From Vulcanisaeta distributa (lineage in GTDB: Archaea; Thermoproteota; Thermoprotei; Thermoproteales; Thermocladiaceae), in assembly GCA_002506645.1 (NCBI GenBank), contig DAXY01000032.1:26670-33099 (forward strand): a stretch of DNA of 6,430 nucleotides, read 5' to 3'. Both the position numbers and the translations under genes were made by a program. Positions 1-5,315 of this stretch are shown piece after piece. Positions within the stretch are counted from its first letter, which is position 1; each line of letters begins with the position of its first letter. A model generated the notes under the pieces. The model ran no database searches. It was not told the origin of the DNA and saw only the letters and a program-made list of their open reading frames with translations.

Positions 1-55
1 CCGTAATGGTACATACCCATAAATTCATAAGCATTCAGGTACTAACCTGGGTGAA

Positions 56-1006
56 ATGAGGGTCTTAATCACGCTTGAGCCATTCGCGAGGAATGTGAGC
101 CCGTACGACCTACTGTCCAGGATCAACTGCGGCCAAGTCATTGAGTGGGGCCGCAATAGGTGCATTATTGACTTGGGTGATTGTGGGTCGAATGCCCTGG
201 CCTCGCTCAGGGCTGTCAACTACGTGGCCCACGTATCAATAATCGACAAGGTAATTAACAGGGACTTGGATGCCTTATTTACGGCGGCTAAGGACGTGCT
301 AATGAGCCTAGTGGGTGATGGGGGTGGCACGTTTAAGGTCGTGGTCAAGAGGATGGATAAGAATTACCCAATGACAAGTGTTGAGCTCGCAAAGAAGCTT
401 GGTGAGTACCTGGCCCGGTTTGCCAGGGCCGACCTTGAGGATCCCGACTACATAATATATATCGAGGTTAGGGATGATTATTTCCTGATCGCCCACTCAA
501 CGAGGGATTTATTCCGTAAGAGGAGGGAGGCTATACCCACTGATTGGGTTAATCGTGTAGTCGGTATTGTTGAGGGCCCTAGGGAGGTTTACGAGGCCAT
601 GGACCTGGTACAACTTAGCCATGCATTGGGGATTGAGCTTAGGCTAATCACGAGCCCATTATTGATTGATAGGGCGCTGAGGGCCTTGAGACTTGGCTCA
701 ATGCCCCGGGTCAGGGTAGTGGATGTTGATGAGGCGTTGAGGGACATTGACGTACCAATCGTCCTATCCATGCACGCTAATTACAACGAGAGGAAGCTCA
801 TTGAGGTTAGTAGGGAGGTGTTCAGTAGGGGTTTGAGGATCGGTTTAATACTCGGTAATGAGTATGAGGACGTAAGCCTAGGCCTAAGGAGTAGGGCTAT
901 GTATGAGGTTAGGCTTGGCCCAATGACGGGCCACCCAATGAGGACGACCATCGCGCTGGCCTATGCCATCAGCGTTATATATACGACGTGGTTAATGATT
1001 CAATGA
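56..1006 (+). CDS. THUMP-SPOUT putative RNA methyltransferase (AF2226-like)
   Basis: Probable RNA-binding and RNA-modifying protein of 316 residues. The N-terminal half (about 45-150) looks like a THUMP domain, with FKVVVKRMDKNYPMTS (93-108) followed by a helix and the strands DYIIYIEVRDDYFLIA (131-146). The C-terminal half (about 165-310) looks like a SPOUT methylase fold. It opens with VVGIVEGPREVY (168-179) and ends in the knot-like block GLILGNEYEDVSLGLRS (263-279) plus LGPMTGHPMRTTIALAYAISVIY-type residues 287-309, where SPOUT enzymes bind S-adenosylmethionine. This pairing matches the archaeal family called AF2226-like SPOUT methylase fused to THUMP. The target RNA is not known from sequence. 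A GGTGA lies only 1 nt before the ATG, too close for a normal ribosome binding site, so a short leader or leaderless mRNA is likely. The stop overlaps the next gene's start (ATGA). Family is fairly sure, activity inferred. Confidence 0.8.
   Translation: MRVLITLEPFARNVSPYDLLSRINCGQVIEWGRNRCIIDLGDCGSNALASLRAVNYVAHVSIIDKVINRDLDALFTAAKDVLMSLVGDGGGTFKVVVKRMDKNYPMTSVELAKKLGEYLARFARADLEDPDYIIYIEVRDDYFLIAHSTRDLFRKRREAIPTDWVNRVVGIVEGPREVYEAMDLVQLSHALGIELRLITSPLLIDRALRALRLGSMPRVRVVDVDEALRDIDVPIVLSMHANYNERKLIEVSREVFSRGLRIGLILGNEYEDVSLGLRSRAMYEVRLGPMTGHPMRTTIALAYAISVIYTTWLMIQ
975..983 (+). promoter_or_regulatory. TATA box for the winged-helix gene, inside the preceding CDS
   Basis: TTATATATA lies within the last codons of the THUMP-SPOUT gene. 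Its centre is 24 nt before the ATG at 1003, the distance expected for a leaderless archaeal transcript starting at or next to that ATG. It also encodes part of the SPOUT C-terminus, so its role as a promoter is inferred. Confidence 0.4.
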
Positions 1007-1536
1007 TGCTGCCTGAGGTGGGTATTGGACGTGGTAGGTTTAGGGCGTTACCTAATAAGTACGCGTTACTATTCATGACTTGGTACTCGAGGGGCTCCTC
1101 AATAAGTCTCTATAGGCTACTCCTCATGACCTACCTAGCATCGCACATGGTTAGGTACGCATTCGAGAACCCACCGATAATTAGTAGGTCCGTACTTAAG
1201 GACTTGGATGACCTAGTTAAGGAGGGGTTGATTGAGTTGAGGACGGTGAATGGTAGGTTAAGGGCCGTGGTCACGGATAGGGGTAGGCGGGTGATTGGTG
1301 AGCTTTTTAACATGGGTAATGAGTACGTGTTATTTGGTGATTACCTAATAGTTAAGTTGAGGGACTTACTCAATGAGTTATCGAGGCTCGTCAGTGCGTA
1401 TCAGGACATGGACACAGCCGTACTCCTCTCAATAGCCCTTAGGGAGGCATCGCTCAGGGAGGGCGGGGTTGAGGGCATCGTACTGAAGGACTTGGCCTTA
1501 GACTTGAGGAGACCCTGCGAGAACGCGATCGGCTAG
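1003..1536 (+). CDS. Hypothetical winged-helix-like protein
   Basis: I do not recognise this as a named family. The 177-residue product has a stretch that reads as a winged helix-turn-helix: helices around residues 36-55 and 61-75 (SRSVLKDLDDLVKEGLI), then a wing-like hairpin ELRTVNGRLRAVV and TDRGRRVI (about 78-98), the 'TdrGr' ending common in MarR/PadR-like proteins. A second helical part follows (about 112-150). There is no signal peptide or membrane segment. I chose ATG 1003 because it gives a 4-nt ATGA overlap with the upstream stop and sits 24 nt after a TATA-like box; a GTG at 988 would add five residues. It could be a DNA-binding regulator or an RNA-associated protein given its neighbours; neither is shown. 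It is followed by a 142-nt gap, so it probably does not form one tight unit with rpl15e. Confidence 0.7.
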   Translation: MMLPEVGIGRGRFRALPNKYALLFMTWYSRGSSISLYRLLLMTYLASHMVRYAFENPPIISRSVLKDLDDLVKEGLIELRTVNGRLRAVVTDRGRRVIGELFNMGNEYVLFGDYLIVKLRDLLNELSRLVSAYQDMDTAVLLSIALREASLREGGVEGIVLKDLALDLRRPCENAIG

Positions 1537-1576
1537 ATAAAAATACTTGATAACTAGGGCCGAGACCCGTGGATCA

Positions 1577-1596
1577 TCATCGCCGTAATGCGATGA
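1577..1596. repeat. Inverted repeat (hairpin) in the rpl15e upstream gap
   Basis: TCATCGC (1577-1583) and GCGATGA (1590-1596) form a perfect 7-bp stem around the 6-nt loop CGTAAT. It lies in the 142-nt gap between the winged-helix gene and rpl15e (1537-1678). The gap also holds ATAAAAATA just after the stop of the upstream gene and ATTAAAAA at 1598-1605, which reads as TTTTTAAT on the minus strand. It may be a transcription end signal, a regulator site or part of a small RNA; I cannot tell which. Confidence 0.35.
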
Positions 1597-1649
1597 GATT
1601 AAAAACGTGACCGAGTAATTGATTAGGCAAGGCCCTGCCAGCATAATGC

Positions 1650-1657
1650 TTTTTAAT
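1650..1657 (+). promoter_or_regulatory. TATA box of the rpl15e operon
   Basis: TTTTTAAT is centred about 25 nt before the ATG at 1679. In archaea the transcript begins about 25-27 nt after the TATA centre, so the mRNA would start at or within a nucleotide or two of the start codon (leaderless). The 12-mer TTTTTAATACCT here recurs before the flavin reductase gene at almost the same distance. The position also argues against the longer reading frame that begins at TTG 1619. Confidence 0.65.
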
Positions 1658-1678
1658 ACCTACCAATACCCTGCCTTG

Positions 1679-2245
1679 ATGGCGAGGGGGCTTTACCACT
1701 ATTTAGCTGAGGCTTGGGCTGGGGCTAGGGATGGCTGGATTTGGGACGTGGTCATGAAGCAGAGGTTGATAGAGTGGCGTAGGGAGCCGTCCATCGTCAG
1801 GGTTGAGAAGCCCACGAGGATTAATAAGGCCAGGCAGTACGGTTATAAGGCTAAGCAGGGTATAGTGGTGGTCAGGGTTAGGCTCAGGAGGGGCCCCTTC
1901 AACAGGAGGAGGCCGAACAGCGGCAGGAGGCCGAAGAGGATGGGGGTTTATGGAATAACAACGAGTAAGAGTCTCCAATTAATTGCTGAGGAGAGGGCTG
2001 CGAGGAAGCACCCAAACATGGAGGTCCTTGGCTCATACTGGGTTGGTGAGGATGGCACGTACGTGTGGTATGAGGTAATACTCGTGGACCCAAGCCACCC
2101 AGCCATCAGGAGCGACCCAGACTTTGCGTGGCTCGTTGGTAAGGAGGATAGTGAGGGACGTAGAAGGAGGAGGTTGAGGGAAAGGCAGAGGAGGTTGATT
2201 GAGAGGTTGAGGAAGAAACTTGGTGAGCAGTCCCAGCAGTCGTGA
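1679..2245 (+). CDS. rpl15e: 50S ribosomal protein L15e
   Basis: Large-subunit ribosomal protein of the archaeal/eukaryotic L15e family, 188 residues, close to the usual length. Diagnostic stretches are the N-terminus [13 protein letters not shown], the basic core with [19 protein letters not shown] (71-89), then [28 protein letters not shown] sequence (94-117) and [13 protein letters not shown] (131-143). The C-terminal tail (150-180) is very rich in Arg and Lys, as expected for rRNA binding. I chose ATG 1679 because family members begin MAR..YHY; the frame stays open upstream to TTG 1619, but that region contains the TATA box. It is the first gene of a four-gene operon with a COG1325 protein, rpp30 and pop5, the order seen at the front of the archaeal exosome superoperon. 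The stop overlaps the next start as GTGA, so translation is probably coupled. Confidence 0.96.
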   Translation: MARGLYHYLAEAWAGARDGWIWDVVMKQRLIEWRREPSIVRVEKPTRINKARQYGYKAKQGIVVVRVRLRRGPFNRRRPNSGRRPKRMGVYGITTSKSLQLIAEERAARKHPNMEVLGSYWVGEDGTYVWYEVILVDPSHPAIRSDPDFAWLVGKEDSEGRRRRRLRERQRRLIERLRKKLGEQSQQS

Positions 2246-2664
2246 GCCACTACCTTATGCCCATTGCACGGCTAGACCTTGAGGTTAACATACACGCGAC
2301 TGAGGATCTCGACAAGGCCGTTAATCACATCATAAGGTTGTTAACGGAGAAAGCGCCAATAATAATAGAGGTGCTCTATGGGCATTATGGGAACCCAATA
2401 TACAGGGTTCAATCAGTGATTAGGGATGGGGACCTCGCCATGAGCATTGTTAGGGCCATATGCTCATCACTCGTGAACAGGGACTACCTACTGAGGACCG
2501 TGGGTAATAGGGTCGACAGCTCTGGAGATATTTTCCTGAGGTTTGATAAGCAGGAGTTTGTGAGGGGTCGATTCATGCTGAGTGATGGAGATGACGTGGT
2601 TAGGGTTAGGATTAGGGTTTTTGGTGTTGATTCTGTTCAGTTCATTAACGAGACCTGTGGGTAG
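2242..2664 (+). CDS. COG1325-type RNA-binding protein (predicted exosome-associated)
   Basis: Small archaeal RNA-binding protein (COG1325/PF01877 type), long predicted from gene order to work with the exosome or RNase P; its exact job is not settled. Visible family traits are the early [13 protein letters not shown] (15-27), [12 protein letters not shown] (45-56) and the closing strand region with [13 protein letters not shown] (99-111) and a run of alternating Val/Arg (119-126). At 140 residues it has the usual length. It lies between rpl15e and rpp30, the conserved archaeal position. The start is uncertain: GTG 2242 gives a 4-nt GTGA overlap with rpl15e, whereas ATG 2257 would give 135 residues beginning [10 protein letters not shown], closer to typical family N-termini, with GTGAG 10 nt before it. 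Translational coupling fits either choice. The family call is good, the function is inferred. Confidence 0.85.
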   Translation: MSHYLMPIARLDLEVNIHATEDLDKAVNHIIRLLTEKAPIIIEVLYGHYGNPIYRVQSVIRDGDLAMSIVRAICSSLVNRDYLLRTVGNRVDSSGDIFLRFDKQEFVRGRFMLSDGDDVVRVRIRVFGVDSVQFINETCG

Positions 2665-2670
2665 GCCCAA

Positions 2671-3261
2671 ATGTTCGTGGAGCTTCACCTCGGCTCCACC
2701 GACGGGAAGCTAATTAGGTTGTTGAAGAGGCTTGGCTATGGATTGGCAGCATTAGTGGTTAGTGGTGATGTTGAGGAGTTTCCAACGTTTAGGAAGTTGG
2801 TAATAACGAGGGGGAGTGCCTGGAAGATTAGGATGTATAAGGACTTTGACCTCGTGTCTGTGATACCGTGGAGTAGGTTCGTACTGAATAAGTTGATAAG
2901 TGATGATAGGGTTGACGTAATAACAATTAATGAGGTCAATAGATCCATCCTACCATCGAAGGCGCAGGCCAGGGCGATGGCTAGGGAGGGCAAGGCGCTG
3001 GAGATCGTTGTAAACCCAATTATTGACAGTGGTGAGGTTGGTCTTGCATTCCTCAGGGACGCCATTAACGAGTTCTACACAATCGATGGGCTTAGGATCA
3101 TTGTGTCCCAGGGCATCAGTAAGGCGCCTGATGTTAGGAATCCCAGGGATGTTGTGGAGTTAATCCAAGTGCTGACGGGCATTGACGCCAAGCCCCTAAT
3201 TAGTGATAATCCCTACGAAGTGATTGCCGATGCACTGTATAGGAGGGGTGTCTGTACATGA
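2671..3261 (+). CDS. rnp3: Ribonuclease P protein component 3 (Rpp30)
   Basis: Protein subunit of RNase P, the ribonucleoprotein that removes 5' leaders from pre-tRNA. In archaea Rpp30 pairs with Pop5 to support the catalytic domain of the RNase P RNA. The 196-residue product fits the TIM-barrel-like p30 family: a short N-terminal strand MFVELHL, successive strand-helix units, VDVITI (81-86), the conserved helix-strand PSKAQARAMAREGKALEI (95-112) and IIVSQGISKAPDVRNPRDVVEL-type residues 143-164, where the Ser and the Arg-Asn-Pro-Arg-Asp stretch match the family ending. It starts 6 nt after the COG1325 stop and overlaps pop5 by ATGA, so the two RNase P subunits are probably made together. In Thermoproteales the RNase P RNA is known to be reduced and other protein subunits are missing, which makes this pair the likely core. 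Confidence 0.92.
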   Translation: MFVELHLGSTDGKLIRLLKRLGYGLAALVVSGDVEEFPTFRKLVITRGSAWKIRMYKDFDLVSVIPWSRFVLNKLISDDRVDVITINEVNRSILPSKAQARAMAREGKALEIVVNPIIDSGEVGLAFLRDAINEFYTIDGLRIIVSQGISKAPDVRNPRDVVELIQVLTGIDAKPLISDNPYEVIADALYRRGVCT

Positions 3262-3581
3262 GGTACGTAATAATCGATGTTTACCCGAGGGAGTACGTTA
3301 ATGAGGTACTCCCTGGCATAAGTAATTGGTTTAGGTTCTTCGCGGGTAAGGATGCCATTGGCGCCGAGTTGAGGGTAATCGCTAAGTATGAAGGTAGGGG
3401 TAGGCTCATAATTCAAGTGCCCAATAACCTACTTAGGTACTTGAGGTCGGCAGTCGTAATGGCTGGGAGGGAGGGTGATGCATCGATTATTACCGTCAAG
3501 GTCACGGGAACGATGAGGAAGGCCCTGGCAATAGCGTCCTCCGTGCCCTACTTATTCAATGAGTTCCTTGGGGAGGATTAA
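3258..3581 (+). CDS. rnp2: Ribonuclease P protein component 2 (Pop5/Rpp14 family)
   Basis: Second RNase P protein subunit, partner of Rpp30. At 107 residues it is a little shorter than the roughly 120 of euryarchaeal Pop5. It shows the ferredoxin-like alternation MRYVIIDVY (1-9), a helix (11-28), IGAELRVIAKYEGRGRLIIQV (34-54), a helix with YLRSAVVMAG, and then the family's closing strand IITVKVTGTMRKAL (77-90), where VxGTxR is the best marker. It begins with an ATGA overlap with rpp30, and GGTG at 3247-3250, 7 nt before the ATG, is a suitable ribosome binding site. It is the last gene of the operon; in many archaea the proteasome alpha, SBDS and exosome genes follow, but here transcription meets a convergent small RNA and the flavin reductase. 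Divergent sequence, yet context and the VTGT motif make the call firm. Confidence 0.88.
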   Translation: MRYVIIDVYPREYVNEVLPGISNWFRFFAGKDAIGAELRVIAKYEGRGRLIIQVPNNLLRYLRSAVVMAGREGDASIITVKVTGTMRKALAIASSVPYLFNEFLGED

Positions 3582-3632
3582 TCAGCTCGTCGTGAGGTCC
3601 TCACCACTCGGTTTTGATACCCATCATCACTA
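3580..3632 (-). ncRNA. C/D box methylation guide sRNA (new candidate)
   Basis: Read on the minus strand, the gap after pop5 contains a full archaeal C/D guide layout: box C GTGATGA (3630-3624), 12-nt guide TGGGTATCAAAA, box D' CCGA (3611-3608, one base off CTGA), 3-nt spacer, box C' GTGAGGA (3604-3598, one base off), 12-nt guide CCTCACGACGAG, box D CTGA (3585-3582). Both guides are exactly 12 nt, the usual archaeal spacing for L7Ae-Nop5-fibrillarin particles that 2'-O-methylate RNA. A TATA-like AATTTAAG centred 27-28 nt before box C would start transcription right at the RNA's 5' end. The 3' end touches or slightly overlaps the pop5 stop codon in antisense. By the box D plus five rule the sites would be U in CUCGUCGUGAGG and G in UUUUGAUACCCA; I could not assign the targets. 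Exact ends are approximate. A palindrome GTGAG-GTC-CTCAC inside it could alternatively be read as a terminator hairpin. Confidence 0.72.
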
Positions 3633-3653
3633 CAGTAAGCGCCACTGACTGGG

Positions 3654-3661
3654 CTTAAATT
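3654..3661 (-). promoter_or_regulatory. TATA box of the C/D box sRNA
   Basis: On the minus strand AATTTAAG is centred 27-28 nt before box C at 3630. The predicted transcript start, near 3631, is where a C/D sRNA should begin. The element lies in the gap between the flavin reductase stop and the sRNA, so the RNA need not depend on read-through from the flavin reductase gene, although that lies upstream on the same strand. Confidence 0.5.
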
Positions 3662-3679
3662 GGCTTTGTCCATGCGCAA

Positions 3680-4174
3680 TCACGGTAGTGGCCTTGCCTG
3701 CCCAATGCTGTAATAGCCCCTGTTGTAGTAAATCAACGGTAATTTATTGTTCATTACCTGGGCATCAACAACCTCCCCAATGAATATTGTGTGGTCACCA
3801 CCTGGGTACTTGGCGATAACCCTACAGTCGAGGTACGCTATGGCGCCCTCAATTATTGGCGAACCTGTCTTCGCAAACCTAACCTTCAACCCCCTAAACC
3901 TCTCCTCCCTCGGTGCCGTGGCGAATTTAATGGCTAAGTCCTTCATGTCATCGGGCAGTATATTGACCGCATACACGTTGGACCTATCAATGGCCTCATG
4001 GCTGGTTAACCCCTTACCAATTGCGATTAGTACGAGTGGTGGATCGAGTGATAGGGATGTGAAGGAGTTCACGGTGAGGCCGTAGTACTCATTATTATAA
4101 GTCGTAGTCACTATTGTGACGCCCGTAGGGTAATTCCTCATTATCACCTTAAGCATTTCACCGGTTATGGACAT
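3680..4174 (-). CDS. Flavin reductase-like domain protein (FMN-binding split barrel)
   Basis: Cytoplasmic flavoprotein of the HpaC-type flavin reductase family, which uses NAD(P)H to reduce FMN or FAD, often for a partner monooxygenase. The 164-residue product has the usual length. Markers are YPTGVTIVTT (15-24), the flavin-site block GLTVNSFTSLSLDPPLVLI (32-50), SHEAIDRSNVYAVNIL (58-73), GDHTIFIGEVVDA (126-138) and LIYYNRGYYSIG (147-158). The start at ATG 4174 agrees with a TATA box 26-27 nt upstream, so the mRNA is probably leaderless. It lies 49 nt downstream of oppF on the same strand but with its own promoter, and no monooxygenase is visible nearby, so its partner and substrate are unknown. 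Some family members act in other redox roles, so a specific reaction is not claimed. It converges with the pop5 operon. Confidence 0.85.
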   Translation of the reverse strand: MSITGEMLKVIMRNYPTGVTIVTTTYNNEYYGLTVNSFTSLSLDPPLVLIAIGKGLTSHEAIDRSNVYAVNILPDDMKDLAIKFATAPREERFRGLKVRFAKTGSPIIEGAIAYLDCRVIAKYPGGDHTIFIGEVVDAQVMNNKLPLIYYNRGYYSIGQARPLP

Positions 4175-4196
4175 TGCAGCATTGGGTAAATCAGGT

Positions 4197-4204
4197 ATTA
4201 AAAA
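4197..4204 (-). promoter_or_regulatory. TATA box of the flavin reductase gene
   Basis: On the minus strand TTTTTAAT is centred 26-27 nt before the ATG at 4174. With its flank it reads TTTTTAATACCT, identical over 12 bases to the rpl15e promoter and at nearly the same distance from the start codon (18 versus 17 nt gap). It lies in the 49-nt gap after oppF, giving the flavin reductase gene independent transcription. Confidence 0.6.
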
Positions 4205-4223
4205 TACTTCCCCGTTTCATTAA

Positions 4224-5240
4224 TCATTTCTTAACGTATAACCAACACTTAACAAACACACCAGGCCTTGCCTCAACAACAGGTGGCTCCTGTTTCCTAC
4301 AGATATCCATCGCATATGGGCATCTTGGGTGAAACCTACAGCCAGGCGGTGGGTTGGCAAGGTTTGGAGGTTCGCCGGGCGCCACCTTCCTCTCCCTAAA
4401 CCTATTGCTTGGGTCCGGGTCCGGTATCGCCTCAATGAGTGATTGGGCATATGGGTGGAGTGGGTTCTTAACCACGTCCCTAAAAGGCCCATACTCCGCG
4501 AATTGGCCTGCATACATTATGAGTATGTAATCACTGAAGTACTTCGCAGTAGATATGTCGTGGGTTATGTACATAAATGCCATCTTATGTCTCTGCTGGA
4601 TGTCCTTCAATATTGTCAGTATTTCGACCCTTATTGAAGCATCAAGCATTGAGACCGGCTCATCAGCTACTATGAAGTCGGGATTCGTTATTATGGCCCT
4701 CGCAATGGCAACCCTCTGCCTCTGACCGCCACTGAGCATGTGTGGGTACTTATTAATGAAGTCCTCAGGTGGCGTTAACTTAACCTCCTCAAGCGCCCTG
4801 TATATCCTCTCCTCCCTCTCCTCCCTGGGCACTCCCTGCACCATCAATGGTTCCTCGAGTATGAAGTGTATGCTGTGGAATGGATTAAGGCTTGAGTATG
4901 GGTCCTGAAACACCATACTGACCCTCCTCCTAAACCCAATCTCCTTTAACTCGTCCTCCCTCATGTGCGTTATGTCATTACCCTCAAAGTAAATCTCGCC
5001 AGATATGGGTTCAAGAAGCCTAATGAGTGTTCTGCCAAGCGTGGTCTTACCACTACCTGACTCACCAACCACCGCTAGTGTGACACCCCTATCAATGCTA
5101 AGGCTAATGTCATCAACGGCCTTAACATACCTAGGCTTCGCAAACAGGCCAGGCCTTATTGTGTAGTACGTCCTCAACCTATGCGCAATAACAAGATCGC
5201 CCTTCCTTACCCATGGCGTATCGTCAAATGCCTCAGGCAT
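4224..5240 (-). CDS. oppF: Oligopeptide/dipeptide ABC transporter ATPase (OppF/DppF type)
   Basis: Cytoplasmic ATP-hydrolysing subunit of a peptide (or, in archaea, often oligosaccharide) importer of the Opp/Dpp class, paired with the OppD-type subunit upstream. All nucleotide-binding motifs are intact in the 338-residue protein: Walker A GESGSGKTT (59-67), Q-loop VFQDPYSSLNP (110-120), signature LSGGQRQR (169-176), Walker B FIVADEP (189-195) with catalytic Glu194, D-loop near SMLD (197-200) and the switch His in ITHD (225-228). The C-terminal oligopeptide-type domain carries NPPPGCRFHPRCPYAMDIC with Cys 301, 307, 314 and later Cys332, the set that binds an iron-sulfur cluster in characterised Dpp ATPases. 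It starts at ATG 5240, 75 nt after oppD, behind its own TATA-like box. Substrate cannot be read from the sequence; archaeal members may carry sugars. Confidence 0.94.
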   Translation of the reverse strand: MPEAFDDTPWVRKGDLVIAHRLRTYYTIRPGLFAKPRYVKAVDDISLSIDRGVTLAVVGESGSGKTTLGRTLIRLLEPISGEIYFEGNDITHMREDELKEIGFRRRVSMVFQDPYSSLNPFHSIHFILEEPLMVQGVPREEREERIYRALEEVKLTPPEDFINKYPHMLSGGQRQRVAIARAIITNPDFIVADEPVSMLDASIRVEILTILKDIQQRHKMAFMYITHDISTAKYFSDYILIMYAGQFAEYGPFRDVVKNPLHPYAQSLIEAIPDPDPSNRFRERKVAPGEPPNLANPPPGCRFHPRCPYAMDICRKQEPPVVEARPGVFVKCWLYVKK

Positions 5241-5266
5241 AAATCGATTATACCTTTCAGGGATTA

Positions 5267-5274
5267 CTTAAAAA
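5267..5274 (-). promoter_or_regulatory. TATA-like box before oppF
   Basis: On the minus strand TTTTTAAG is centred about 30 nt before the oppF ATG, which predicts a transcript with a leader of only a few bases. It lies in the 75-nt gap after oppD (5241-5315), which is otherwise very A/T rich. The box suggests that oppF can be transcribed apart from the rest of the importer operon; read-through from oppD is equally possible. Confidence 0.45.
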
Positions 5275-5315
5275 TCTAACCTATATTTGCATTTATAATT
5301 TATTTGCCTATAAAA

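Noticed and set aside
36..49. Small inverted repeat CAGGT-ACTA-ACCTG before the first gene
   Set aside because: Only 5 bp of stem, no further pairing and no known motif; too weak to list as a feature.
1574..1614. A second C/D box sRNA in the rpl15e upstream gap, on either strand
   Set aside because: ATGATGA (minus) and GCGATGA (plus) resemble box C and CCGA resembles D', but no acceptable box D follows at guide distance and the internal boxes need two or more mismatches.
1619..1678. 20-codon N-terminal extension of L15e from TTG 1619
   Set aside because: The L15e family starts at MAR..YHY (ATG 1679), and the extension contains the TATA box of the operon.
1907..1935. 11-base direct repeat AGGAGGCCGAA in rpl15e
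   Set aside because: It encodes the repeated Arg-Arg-Pro of the conserved basic core of L15e.
4443..4637. Open frame on the + strand opposite oppF
   Set aside because: It is a shadow of the well-supported ATPase gene on the minus strand and has no family features.
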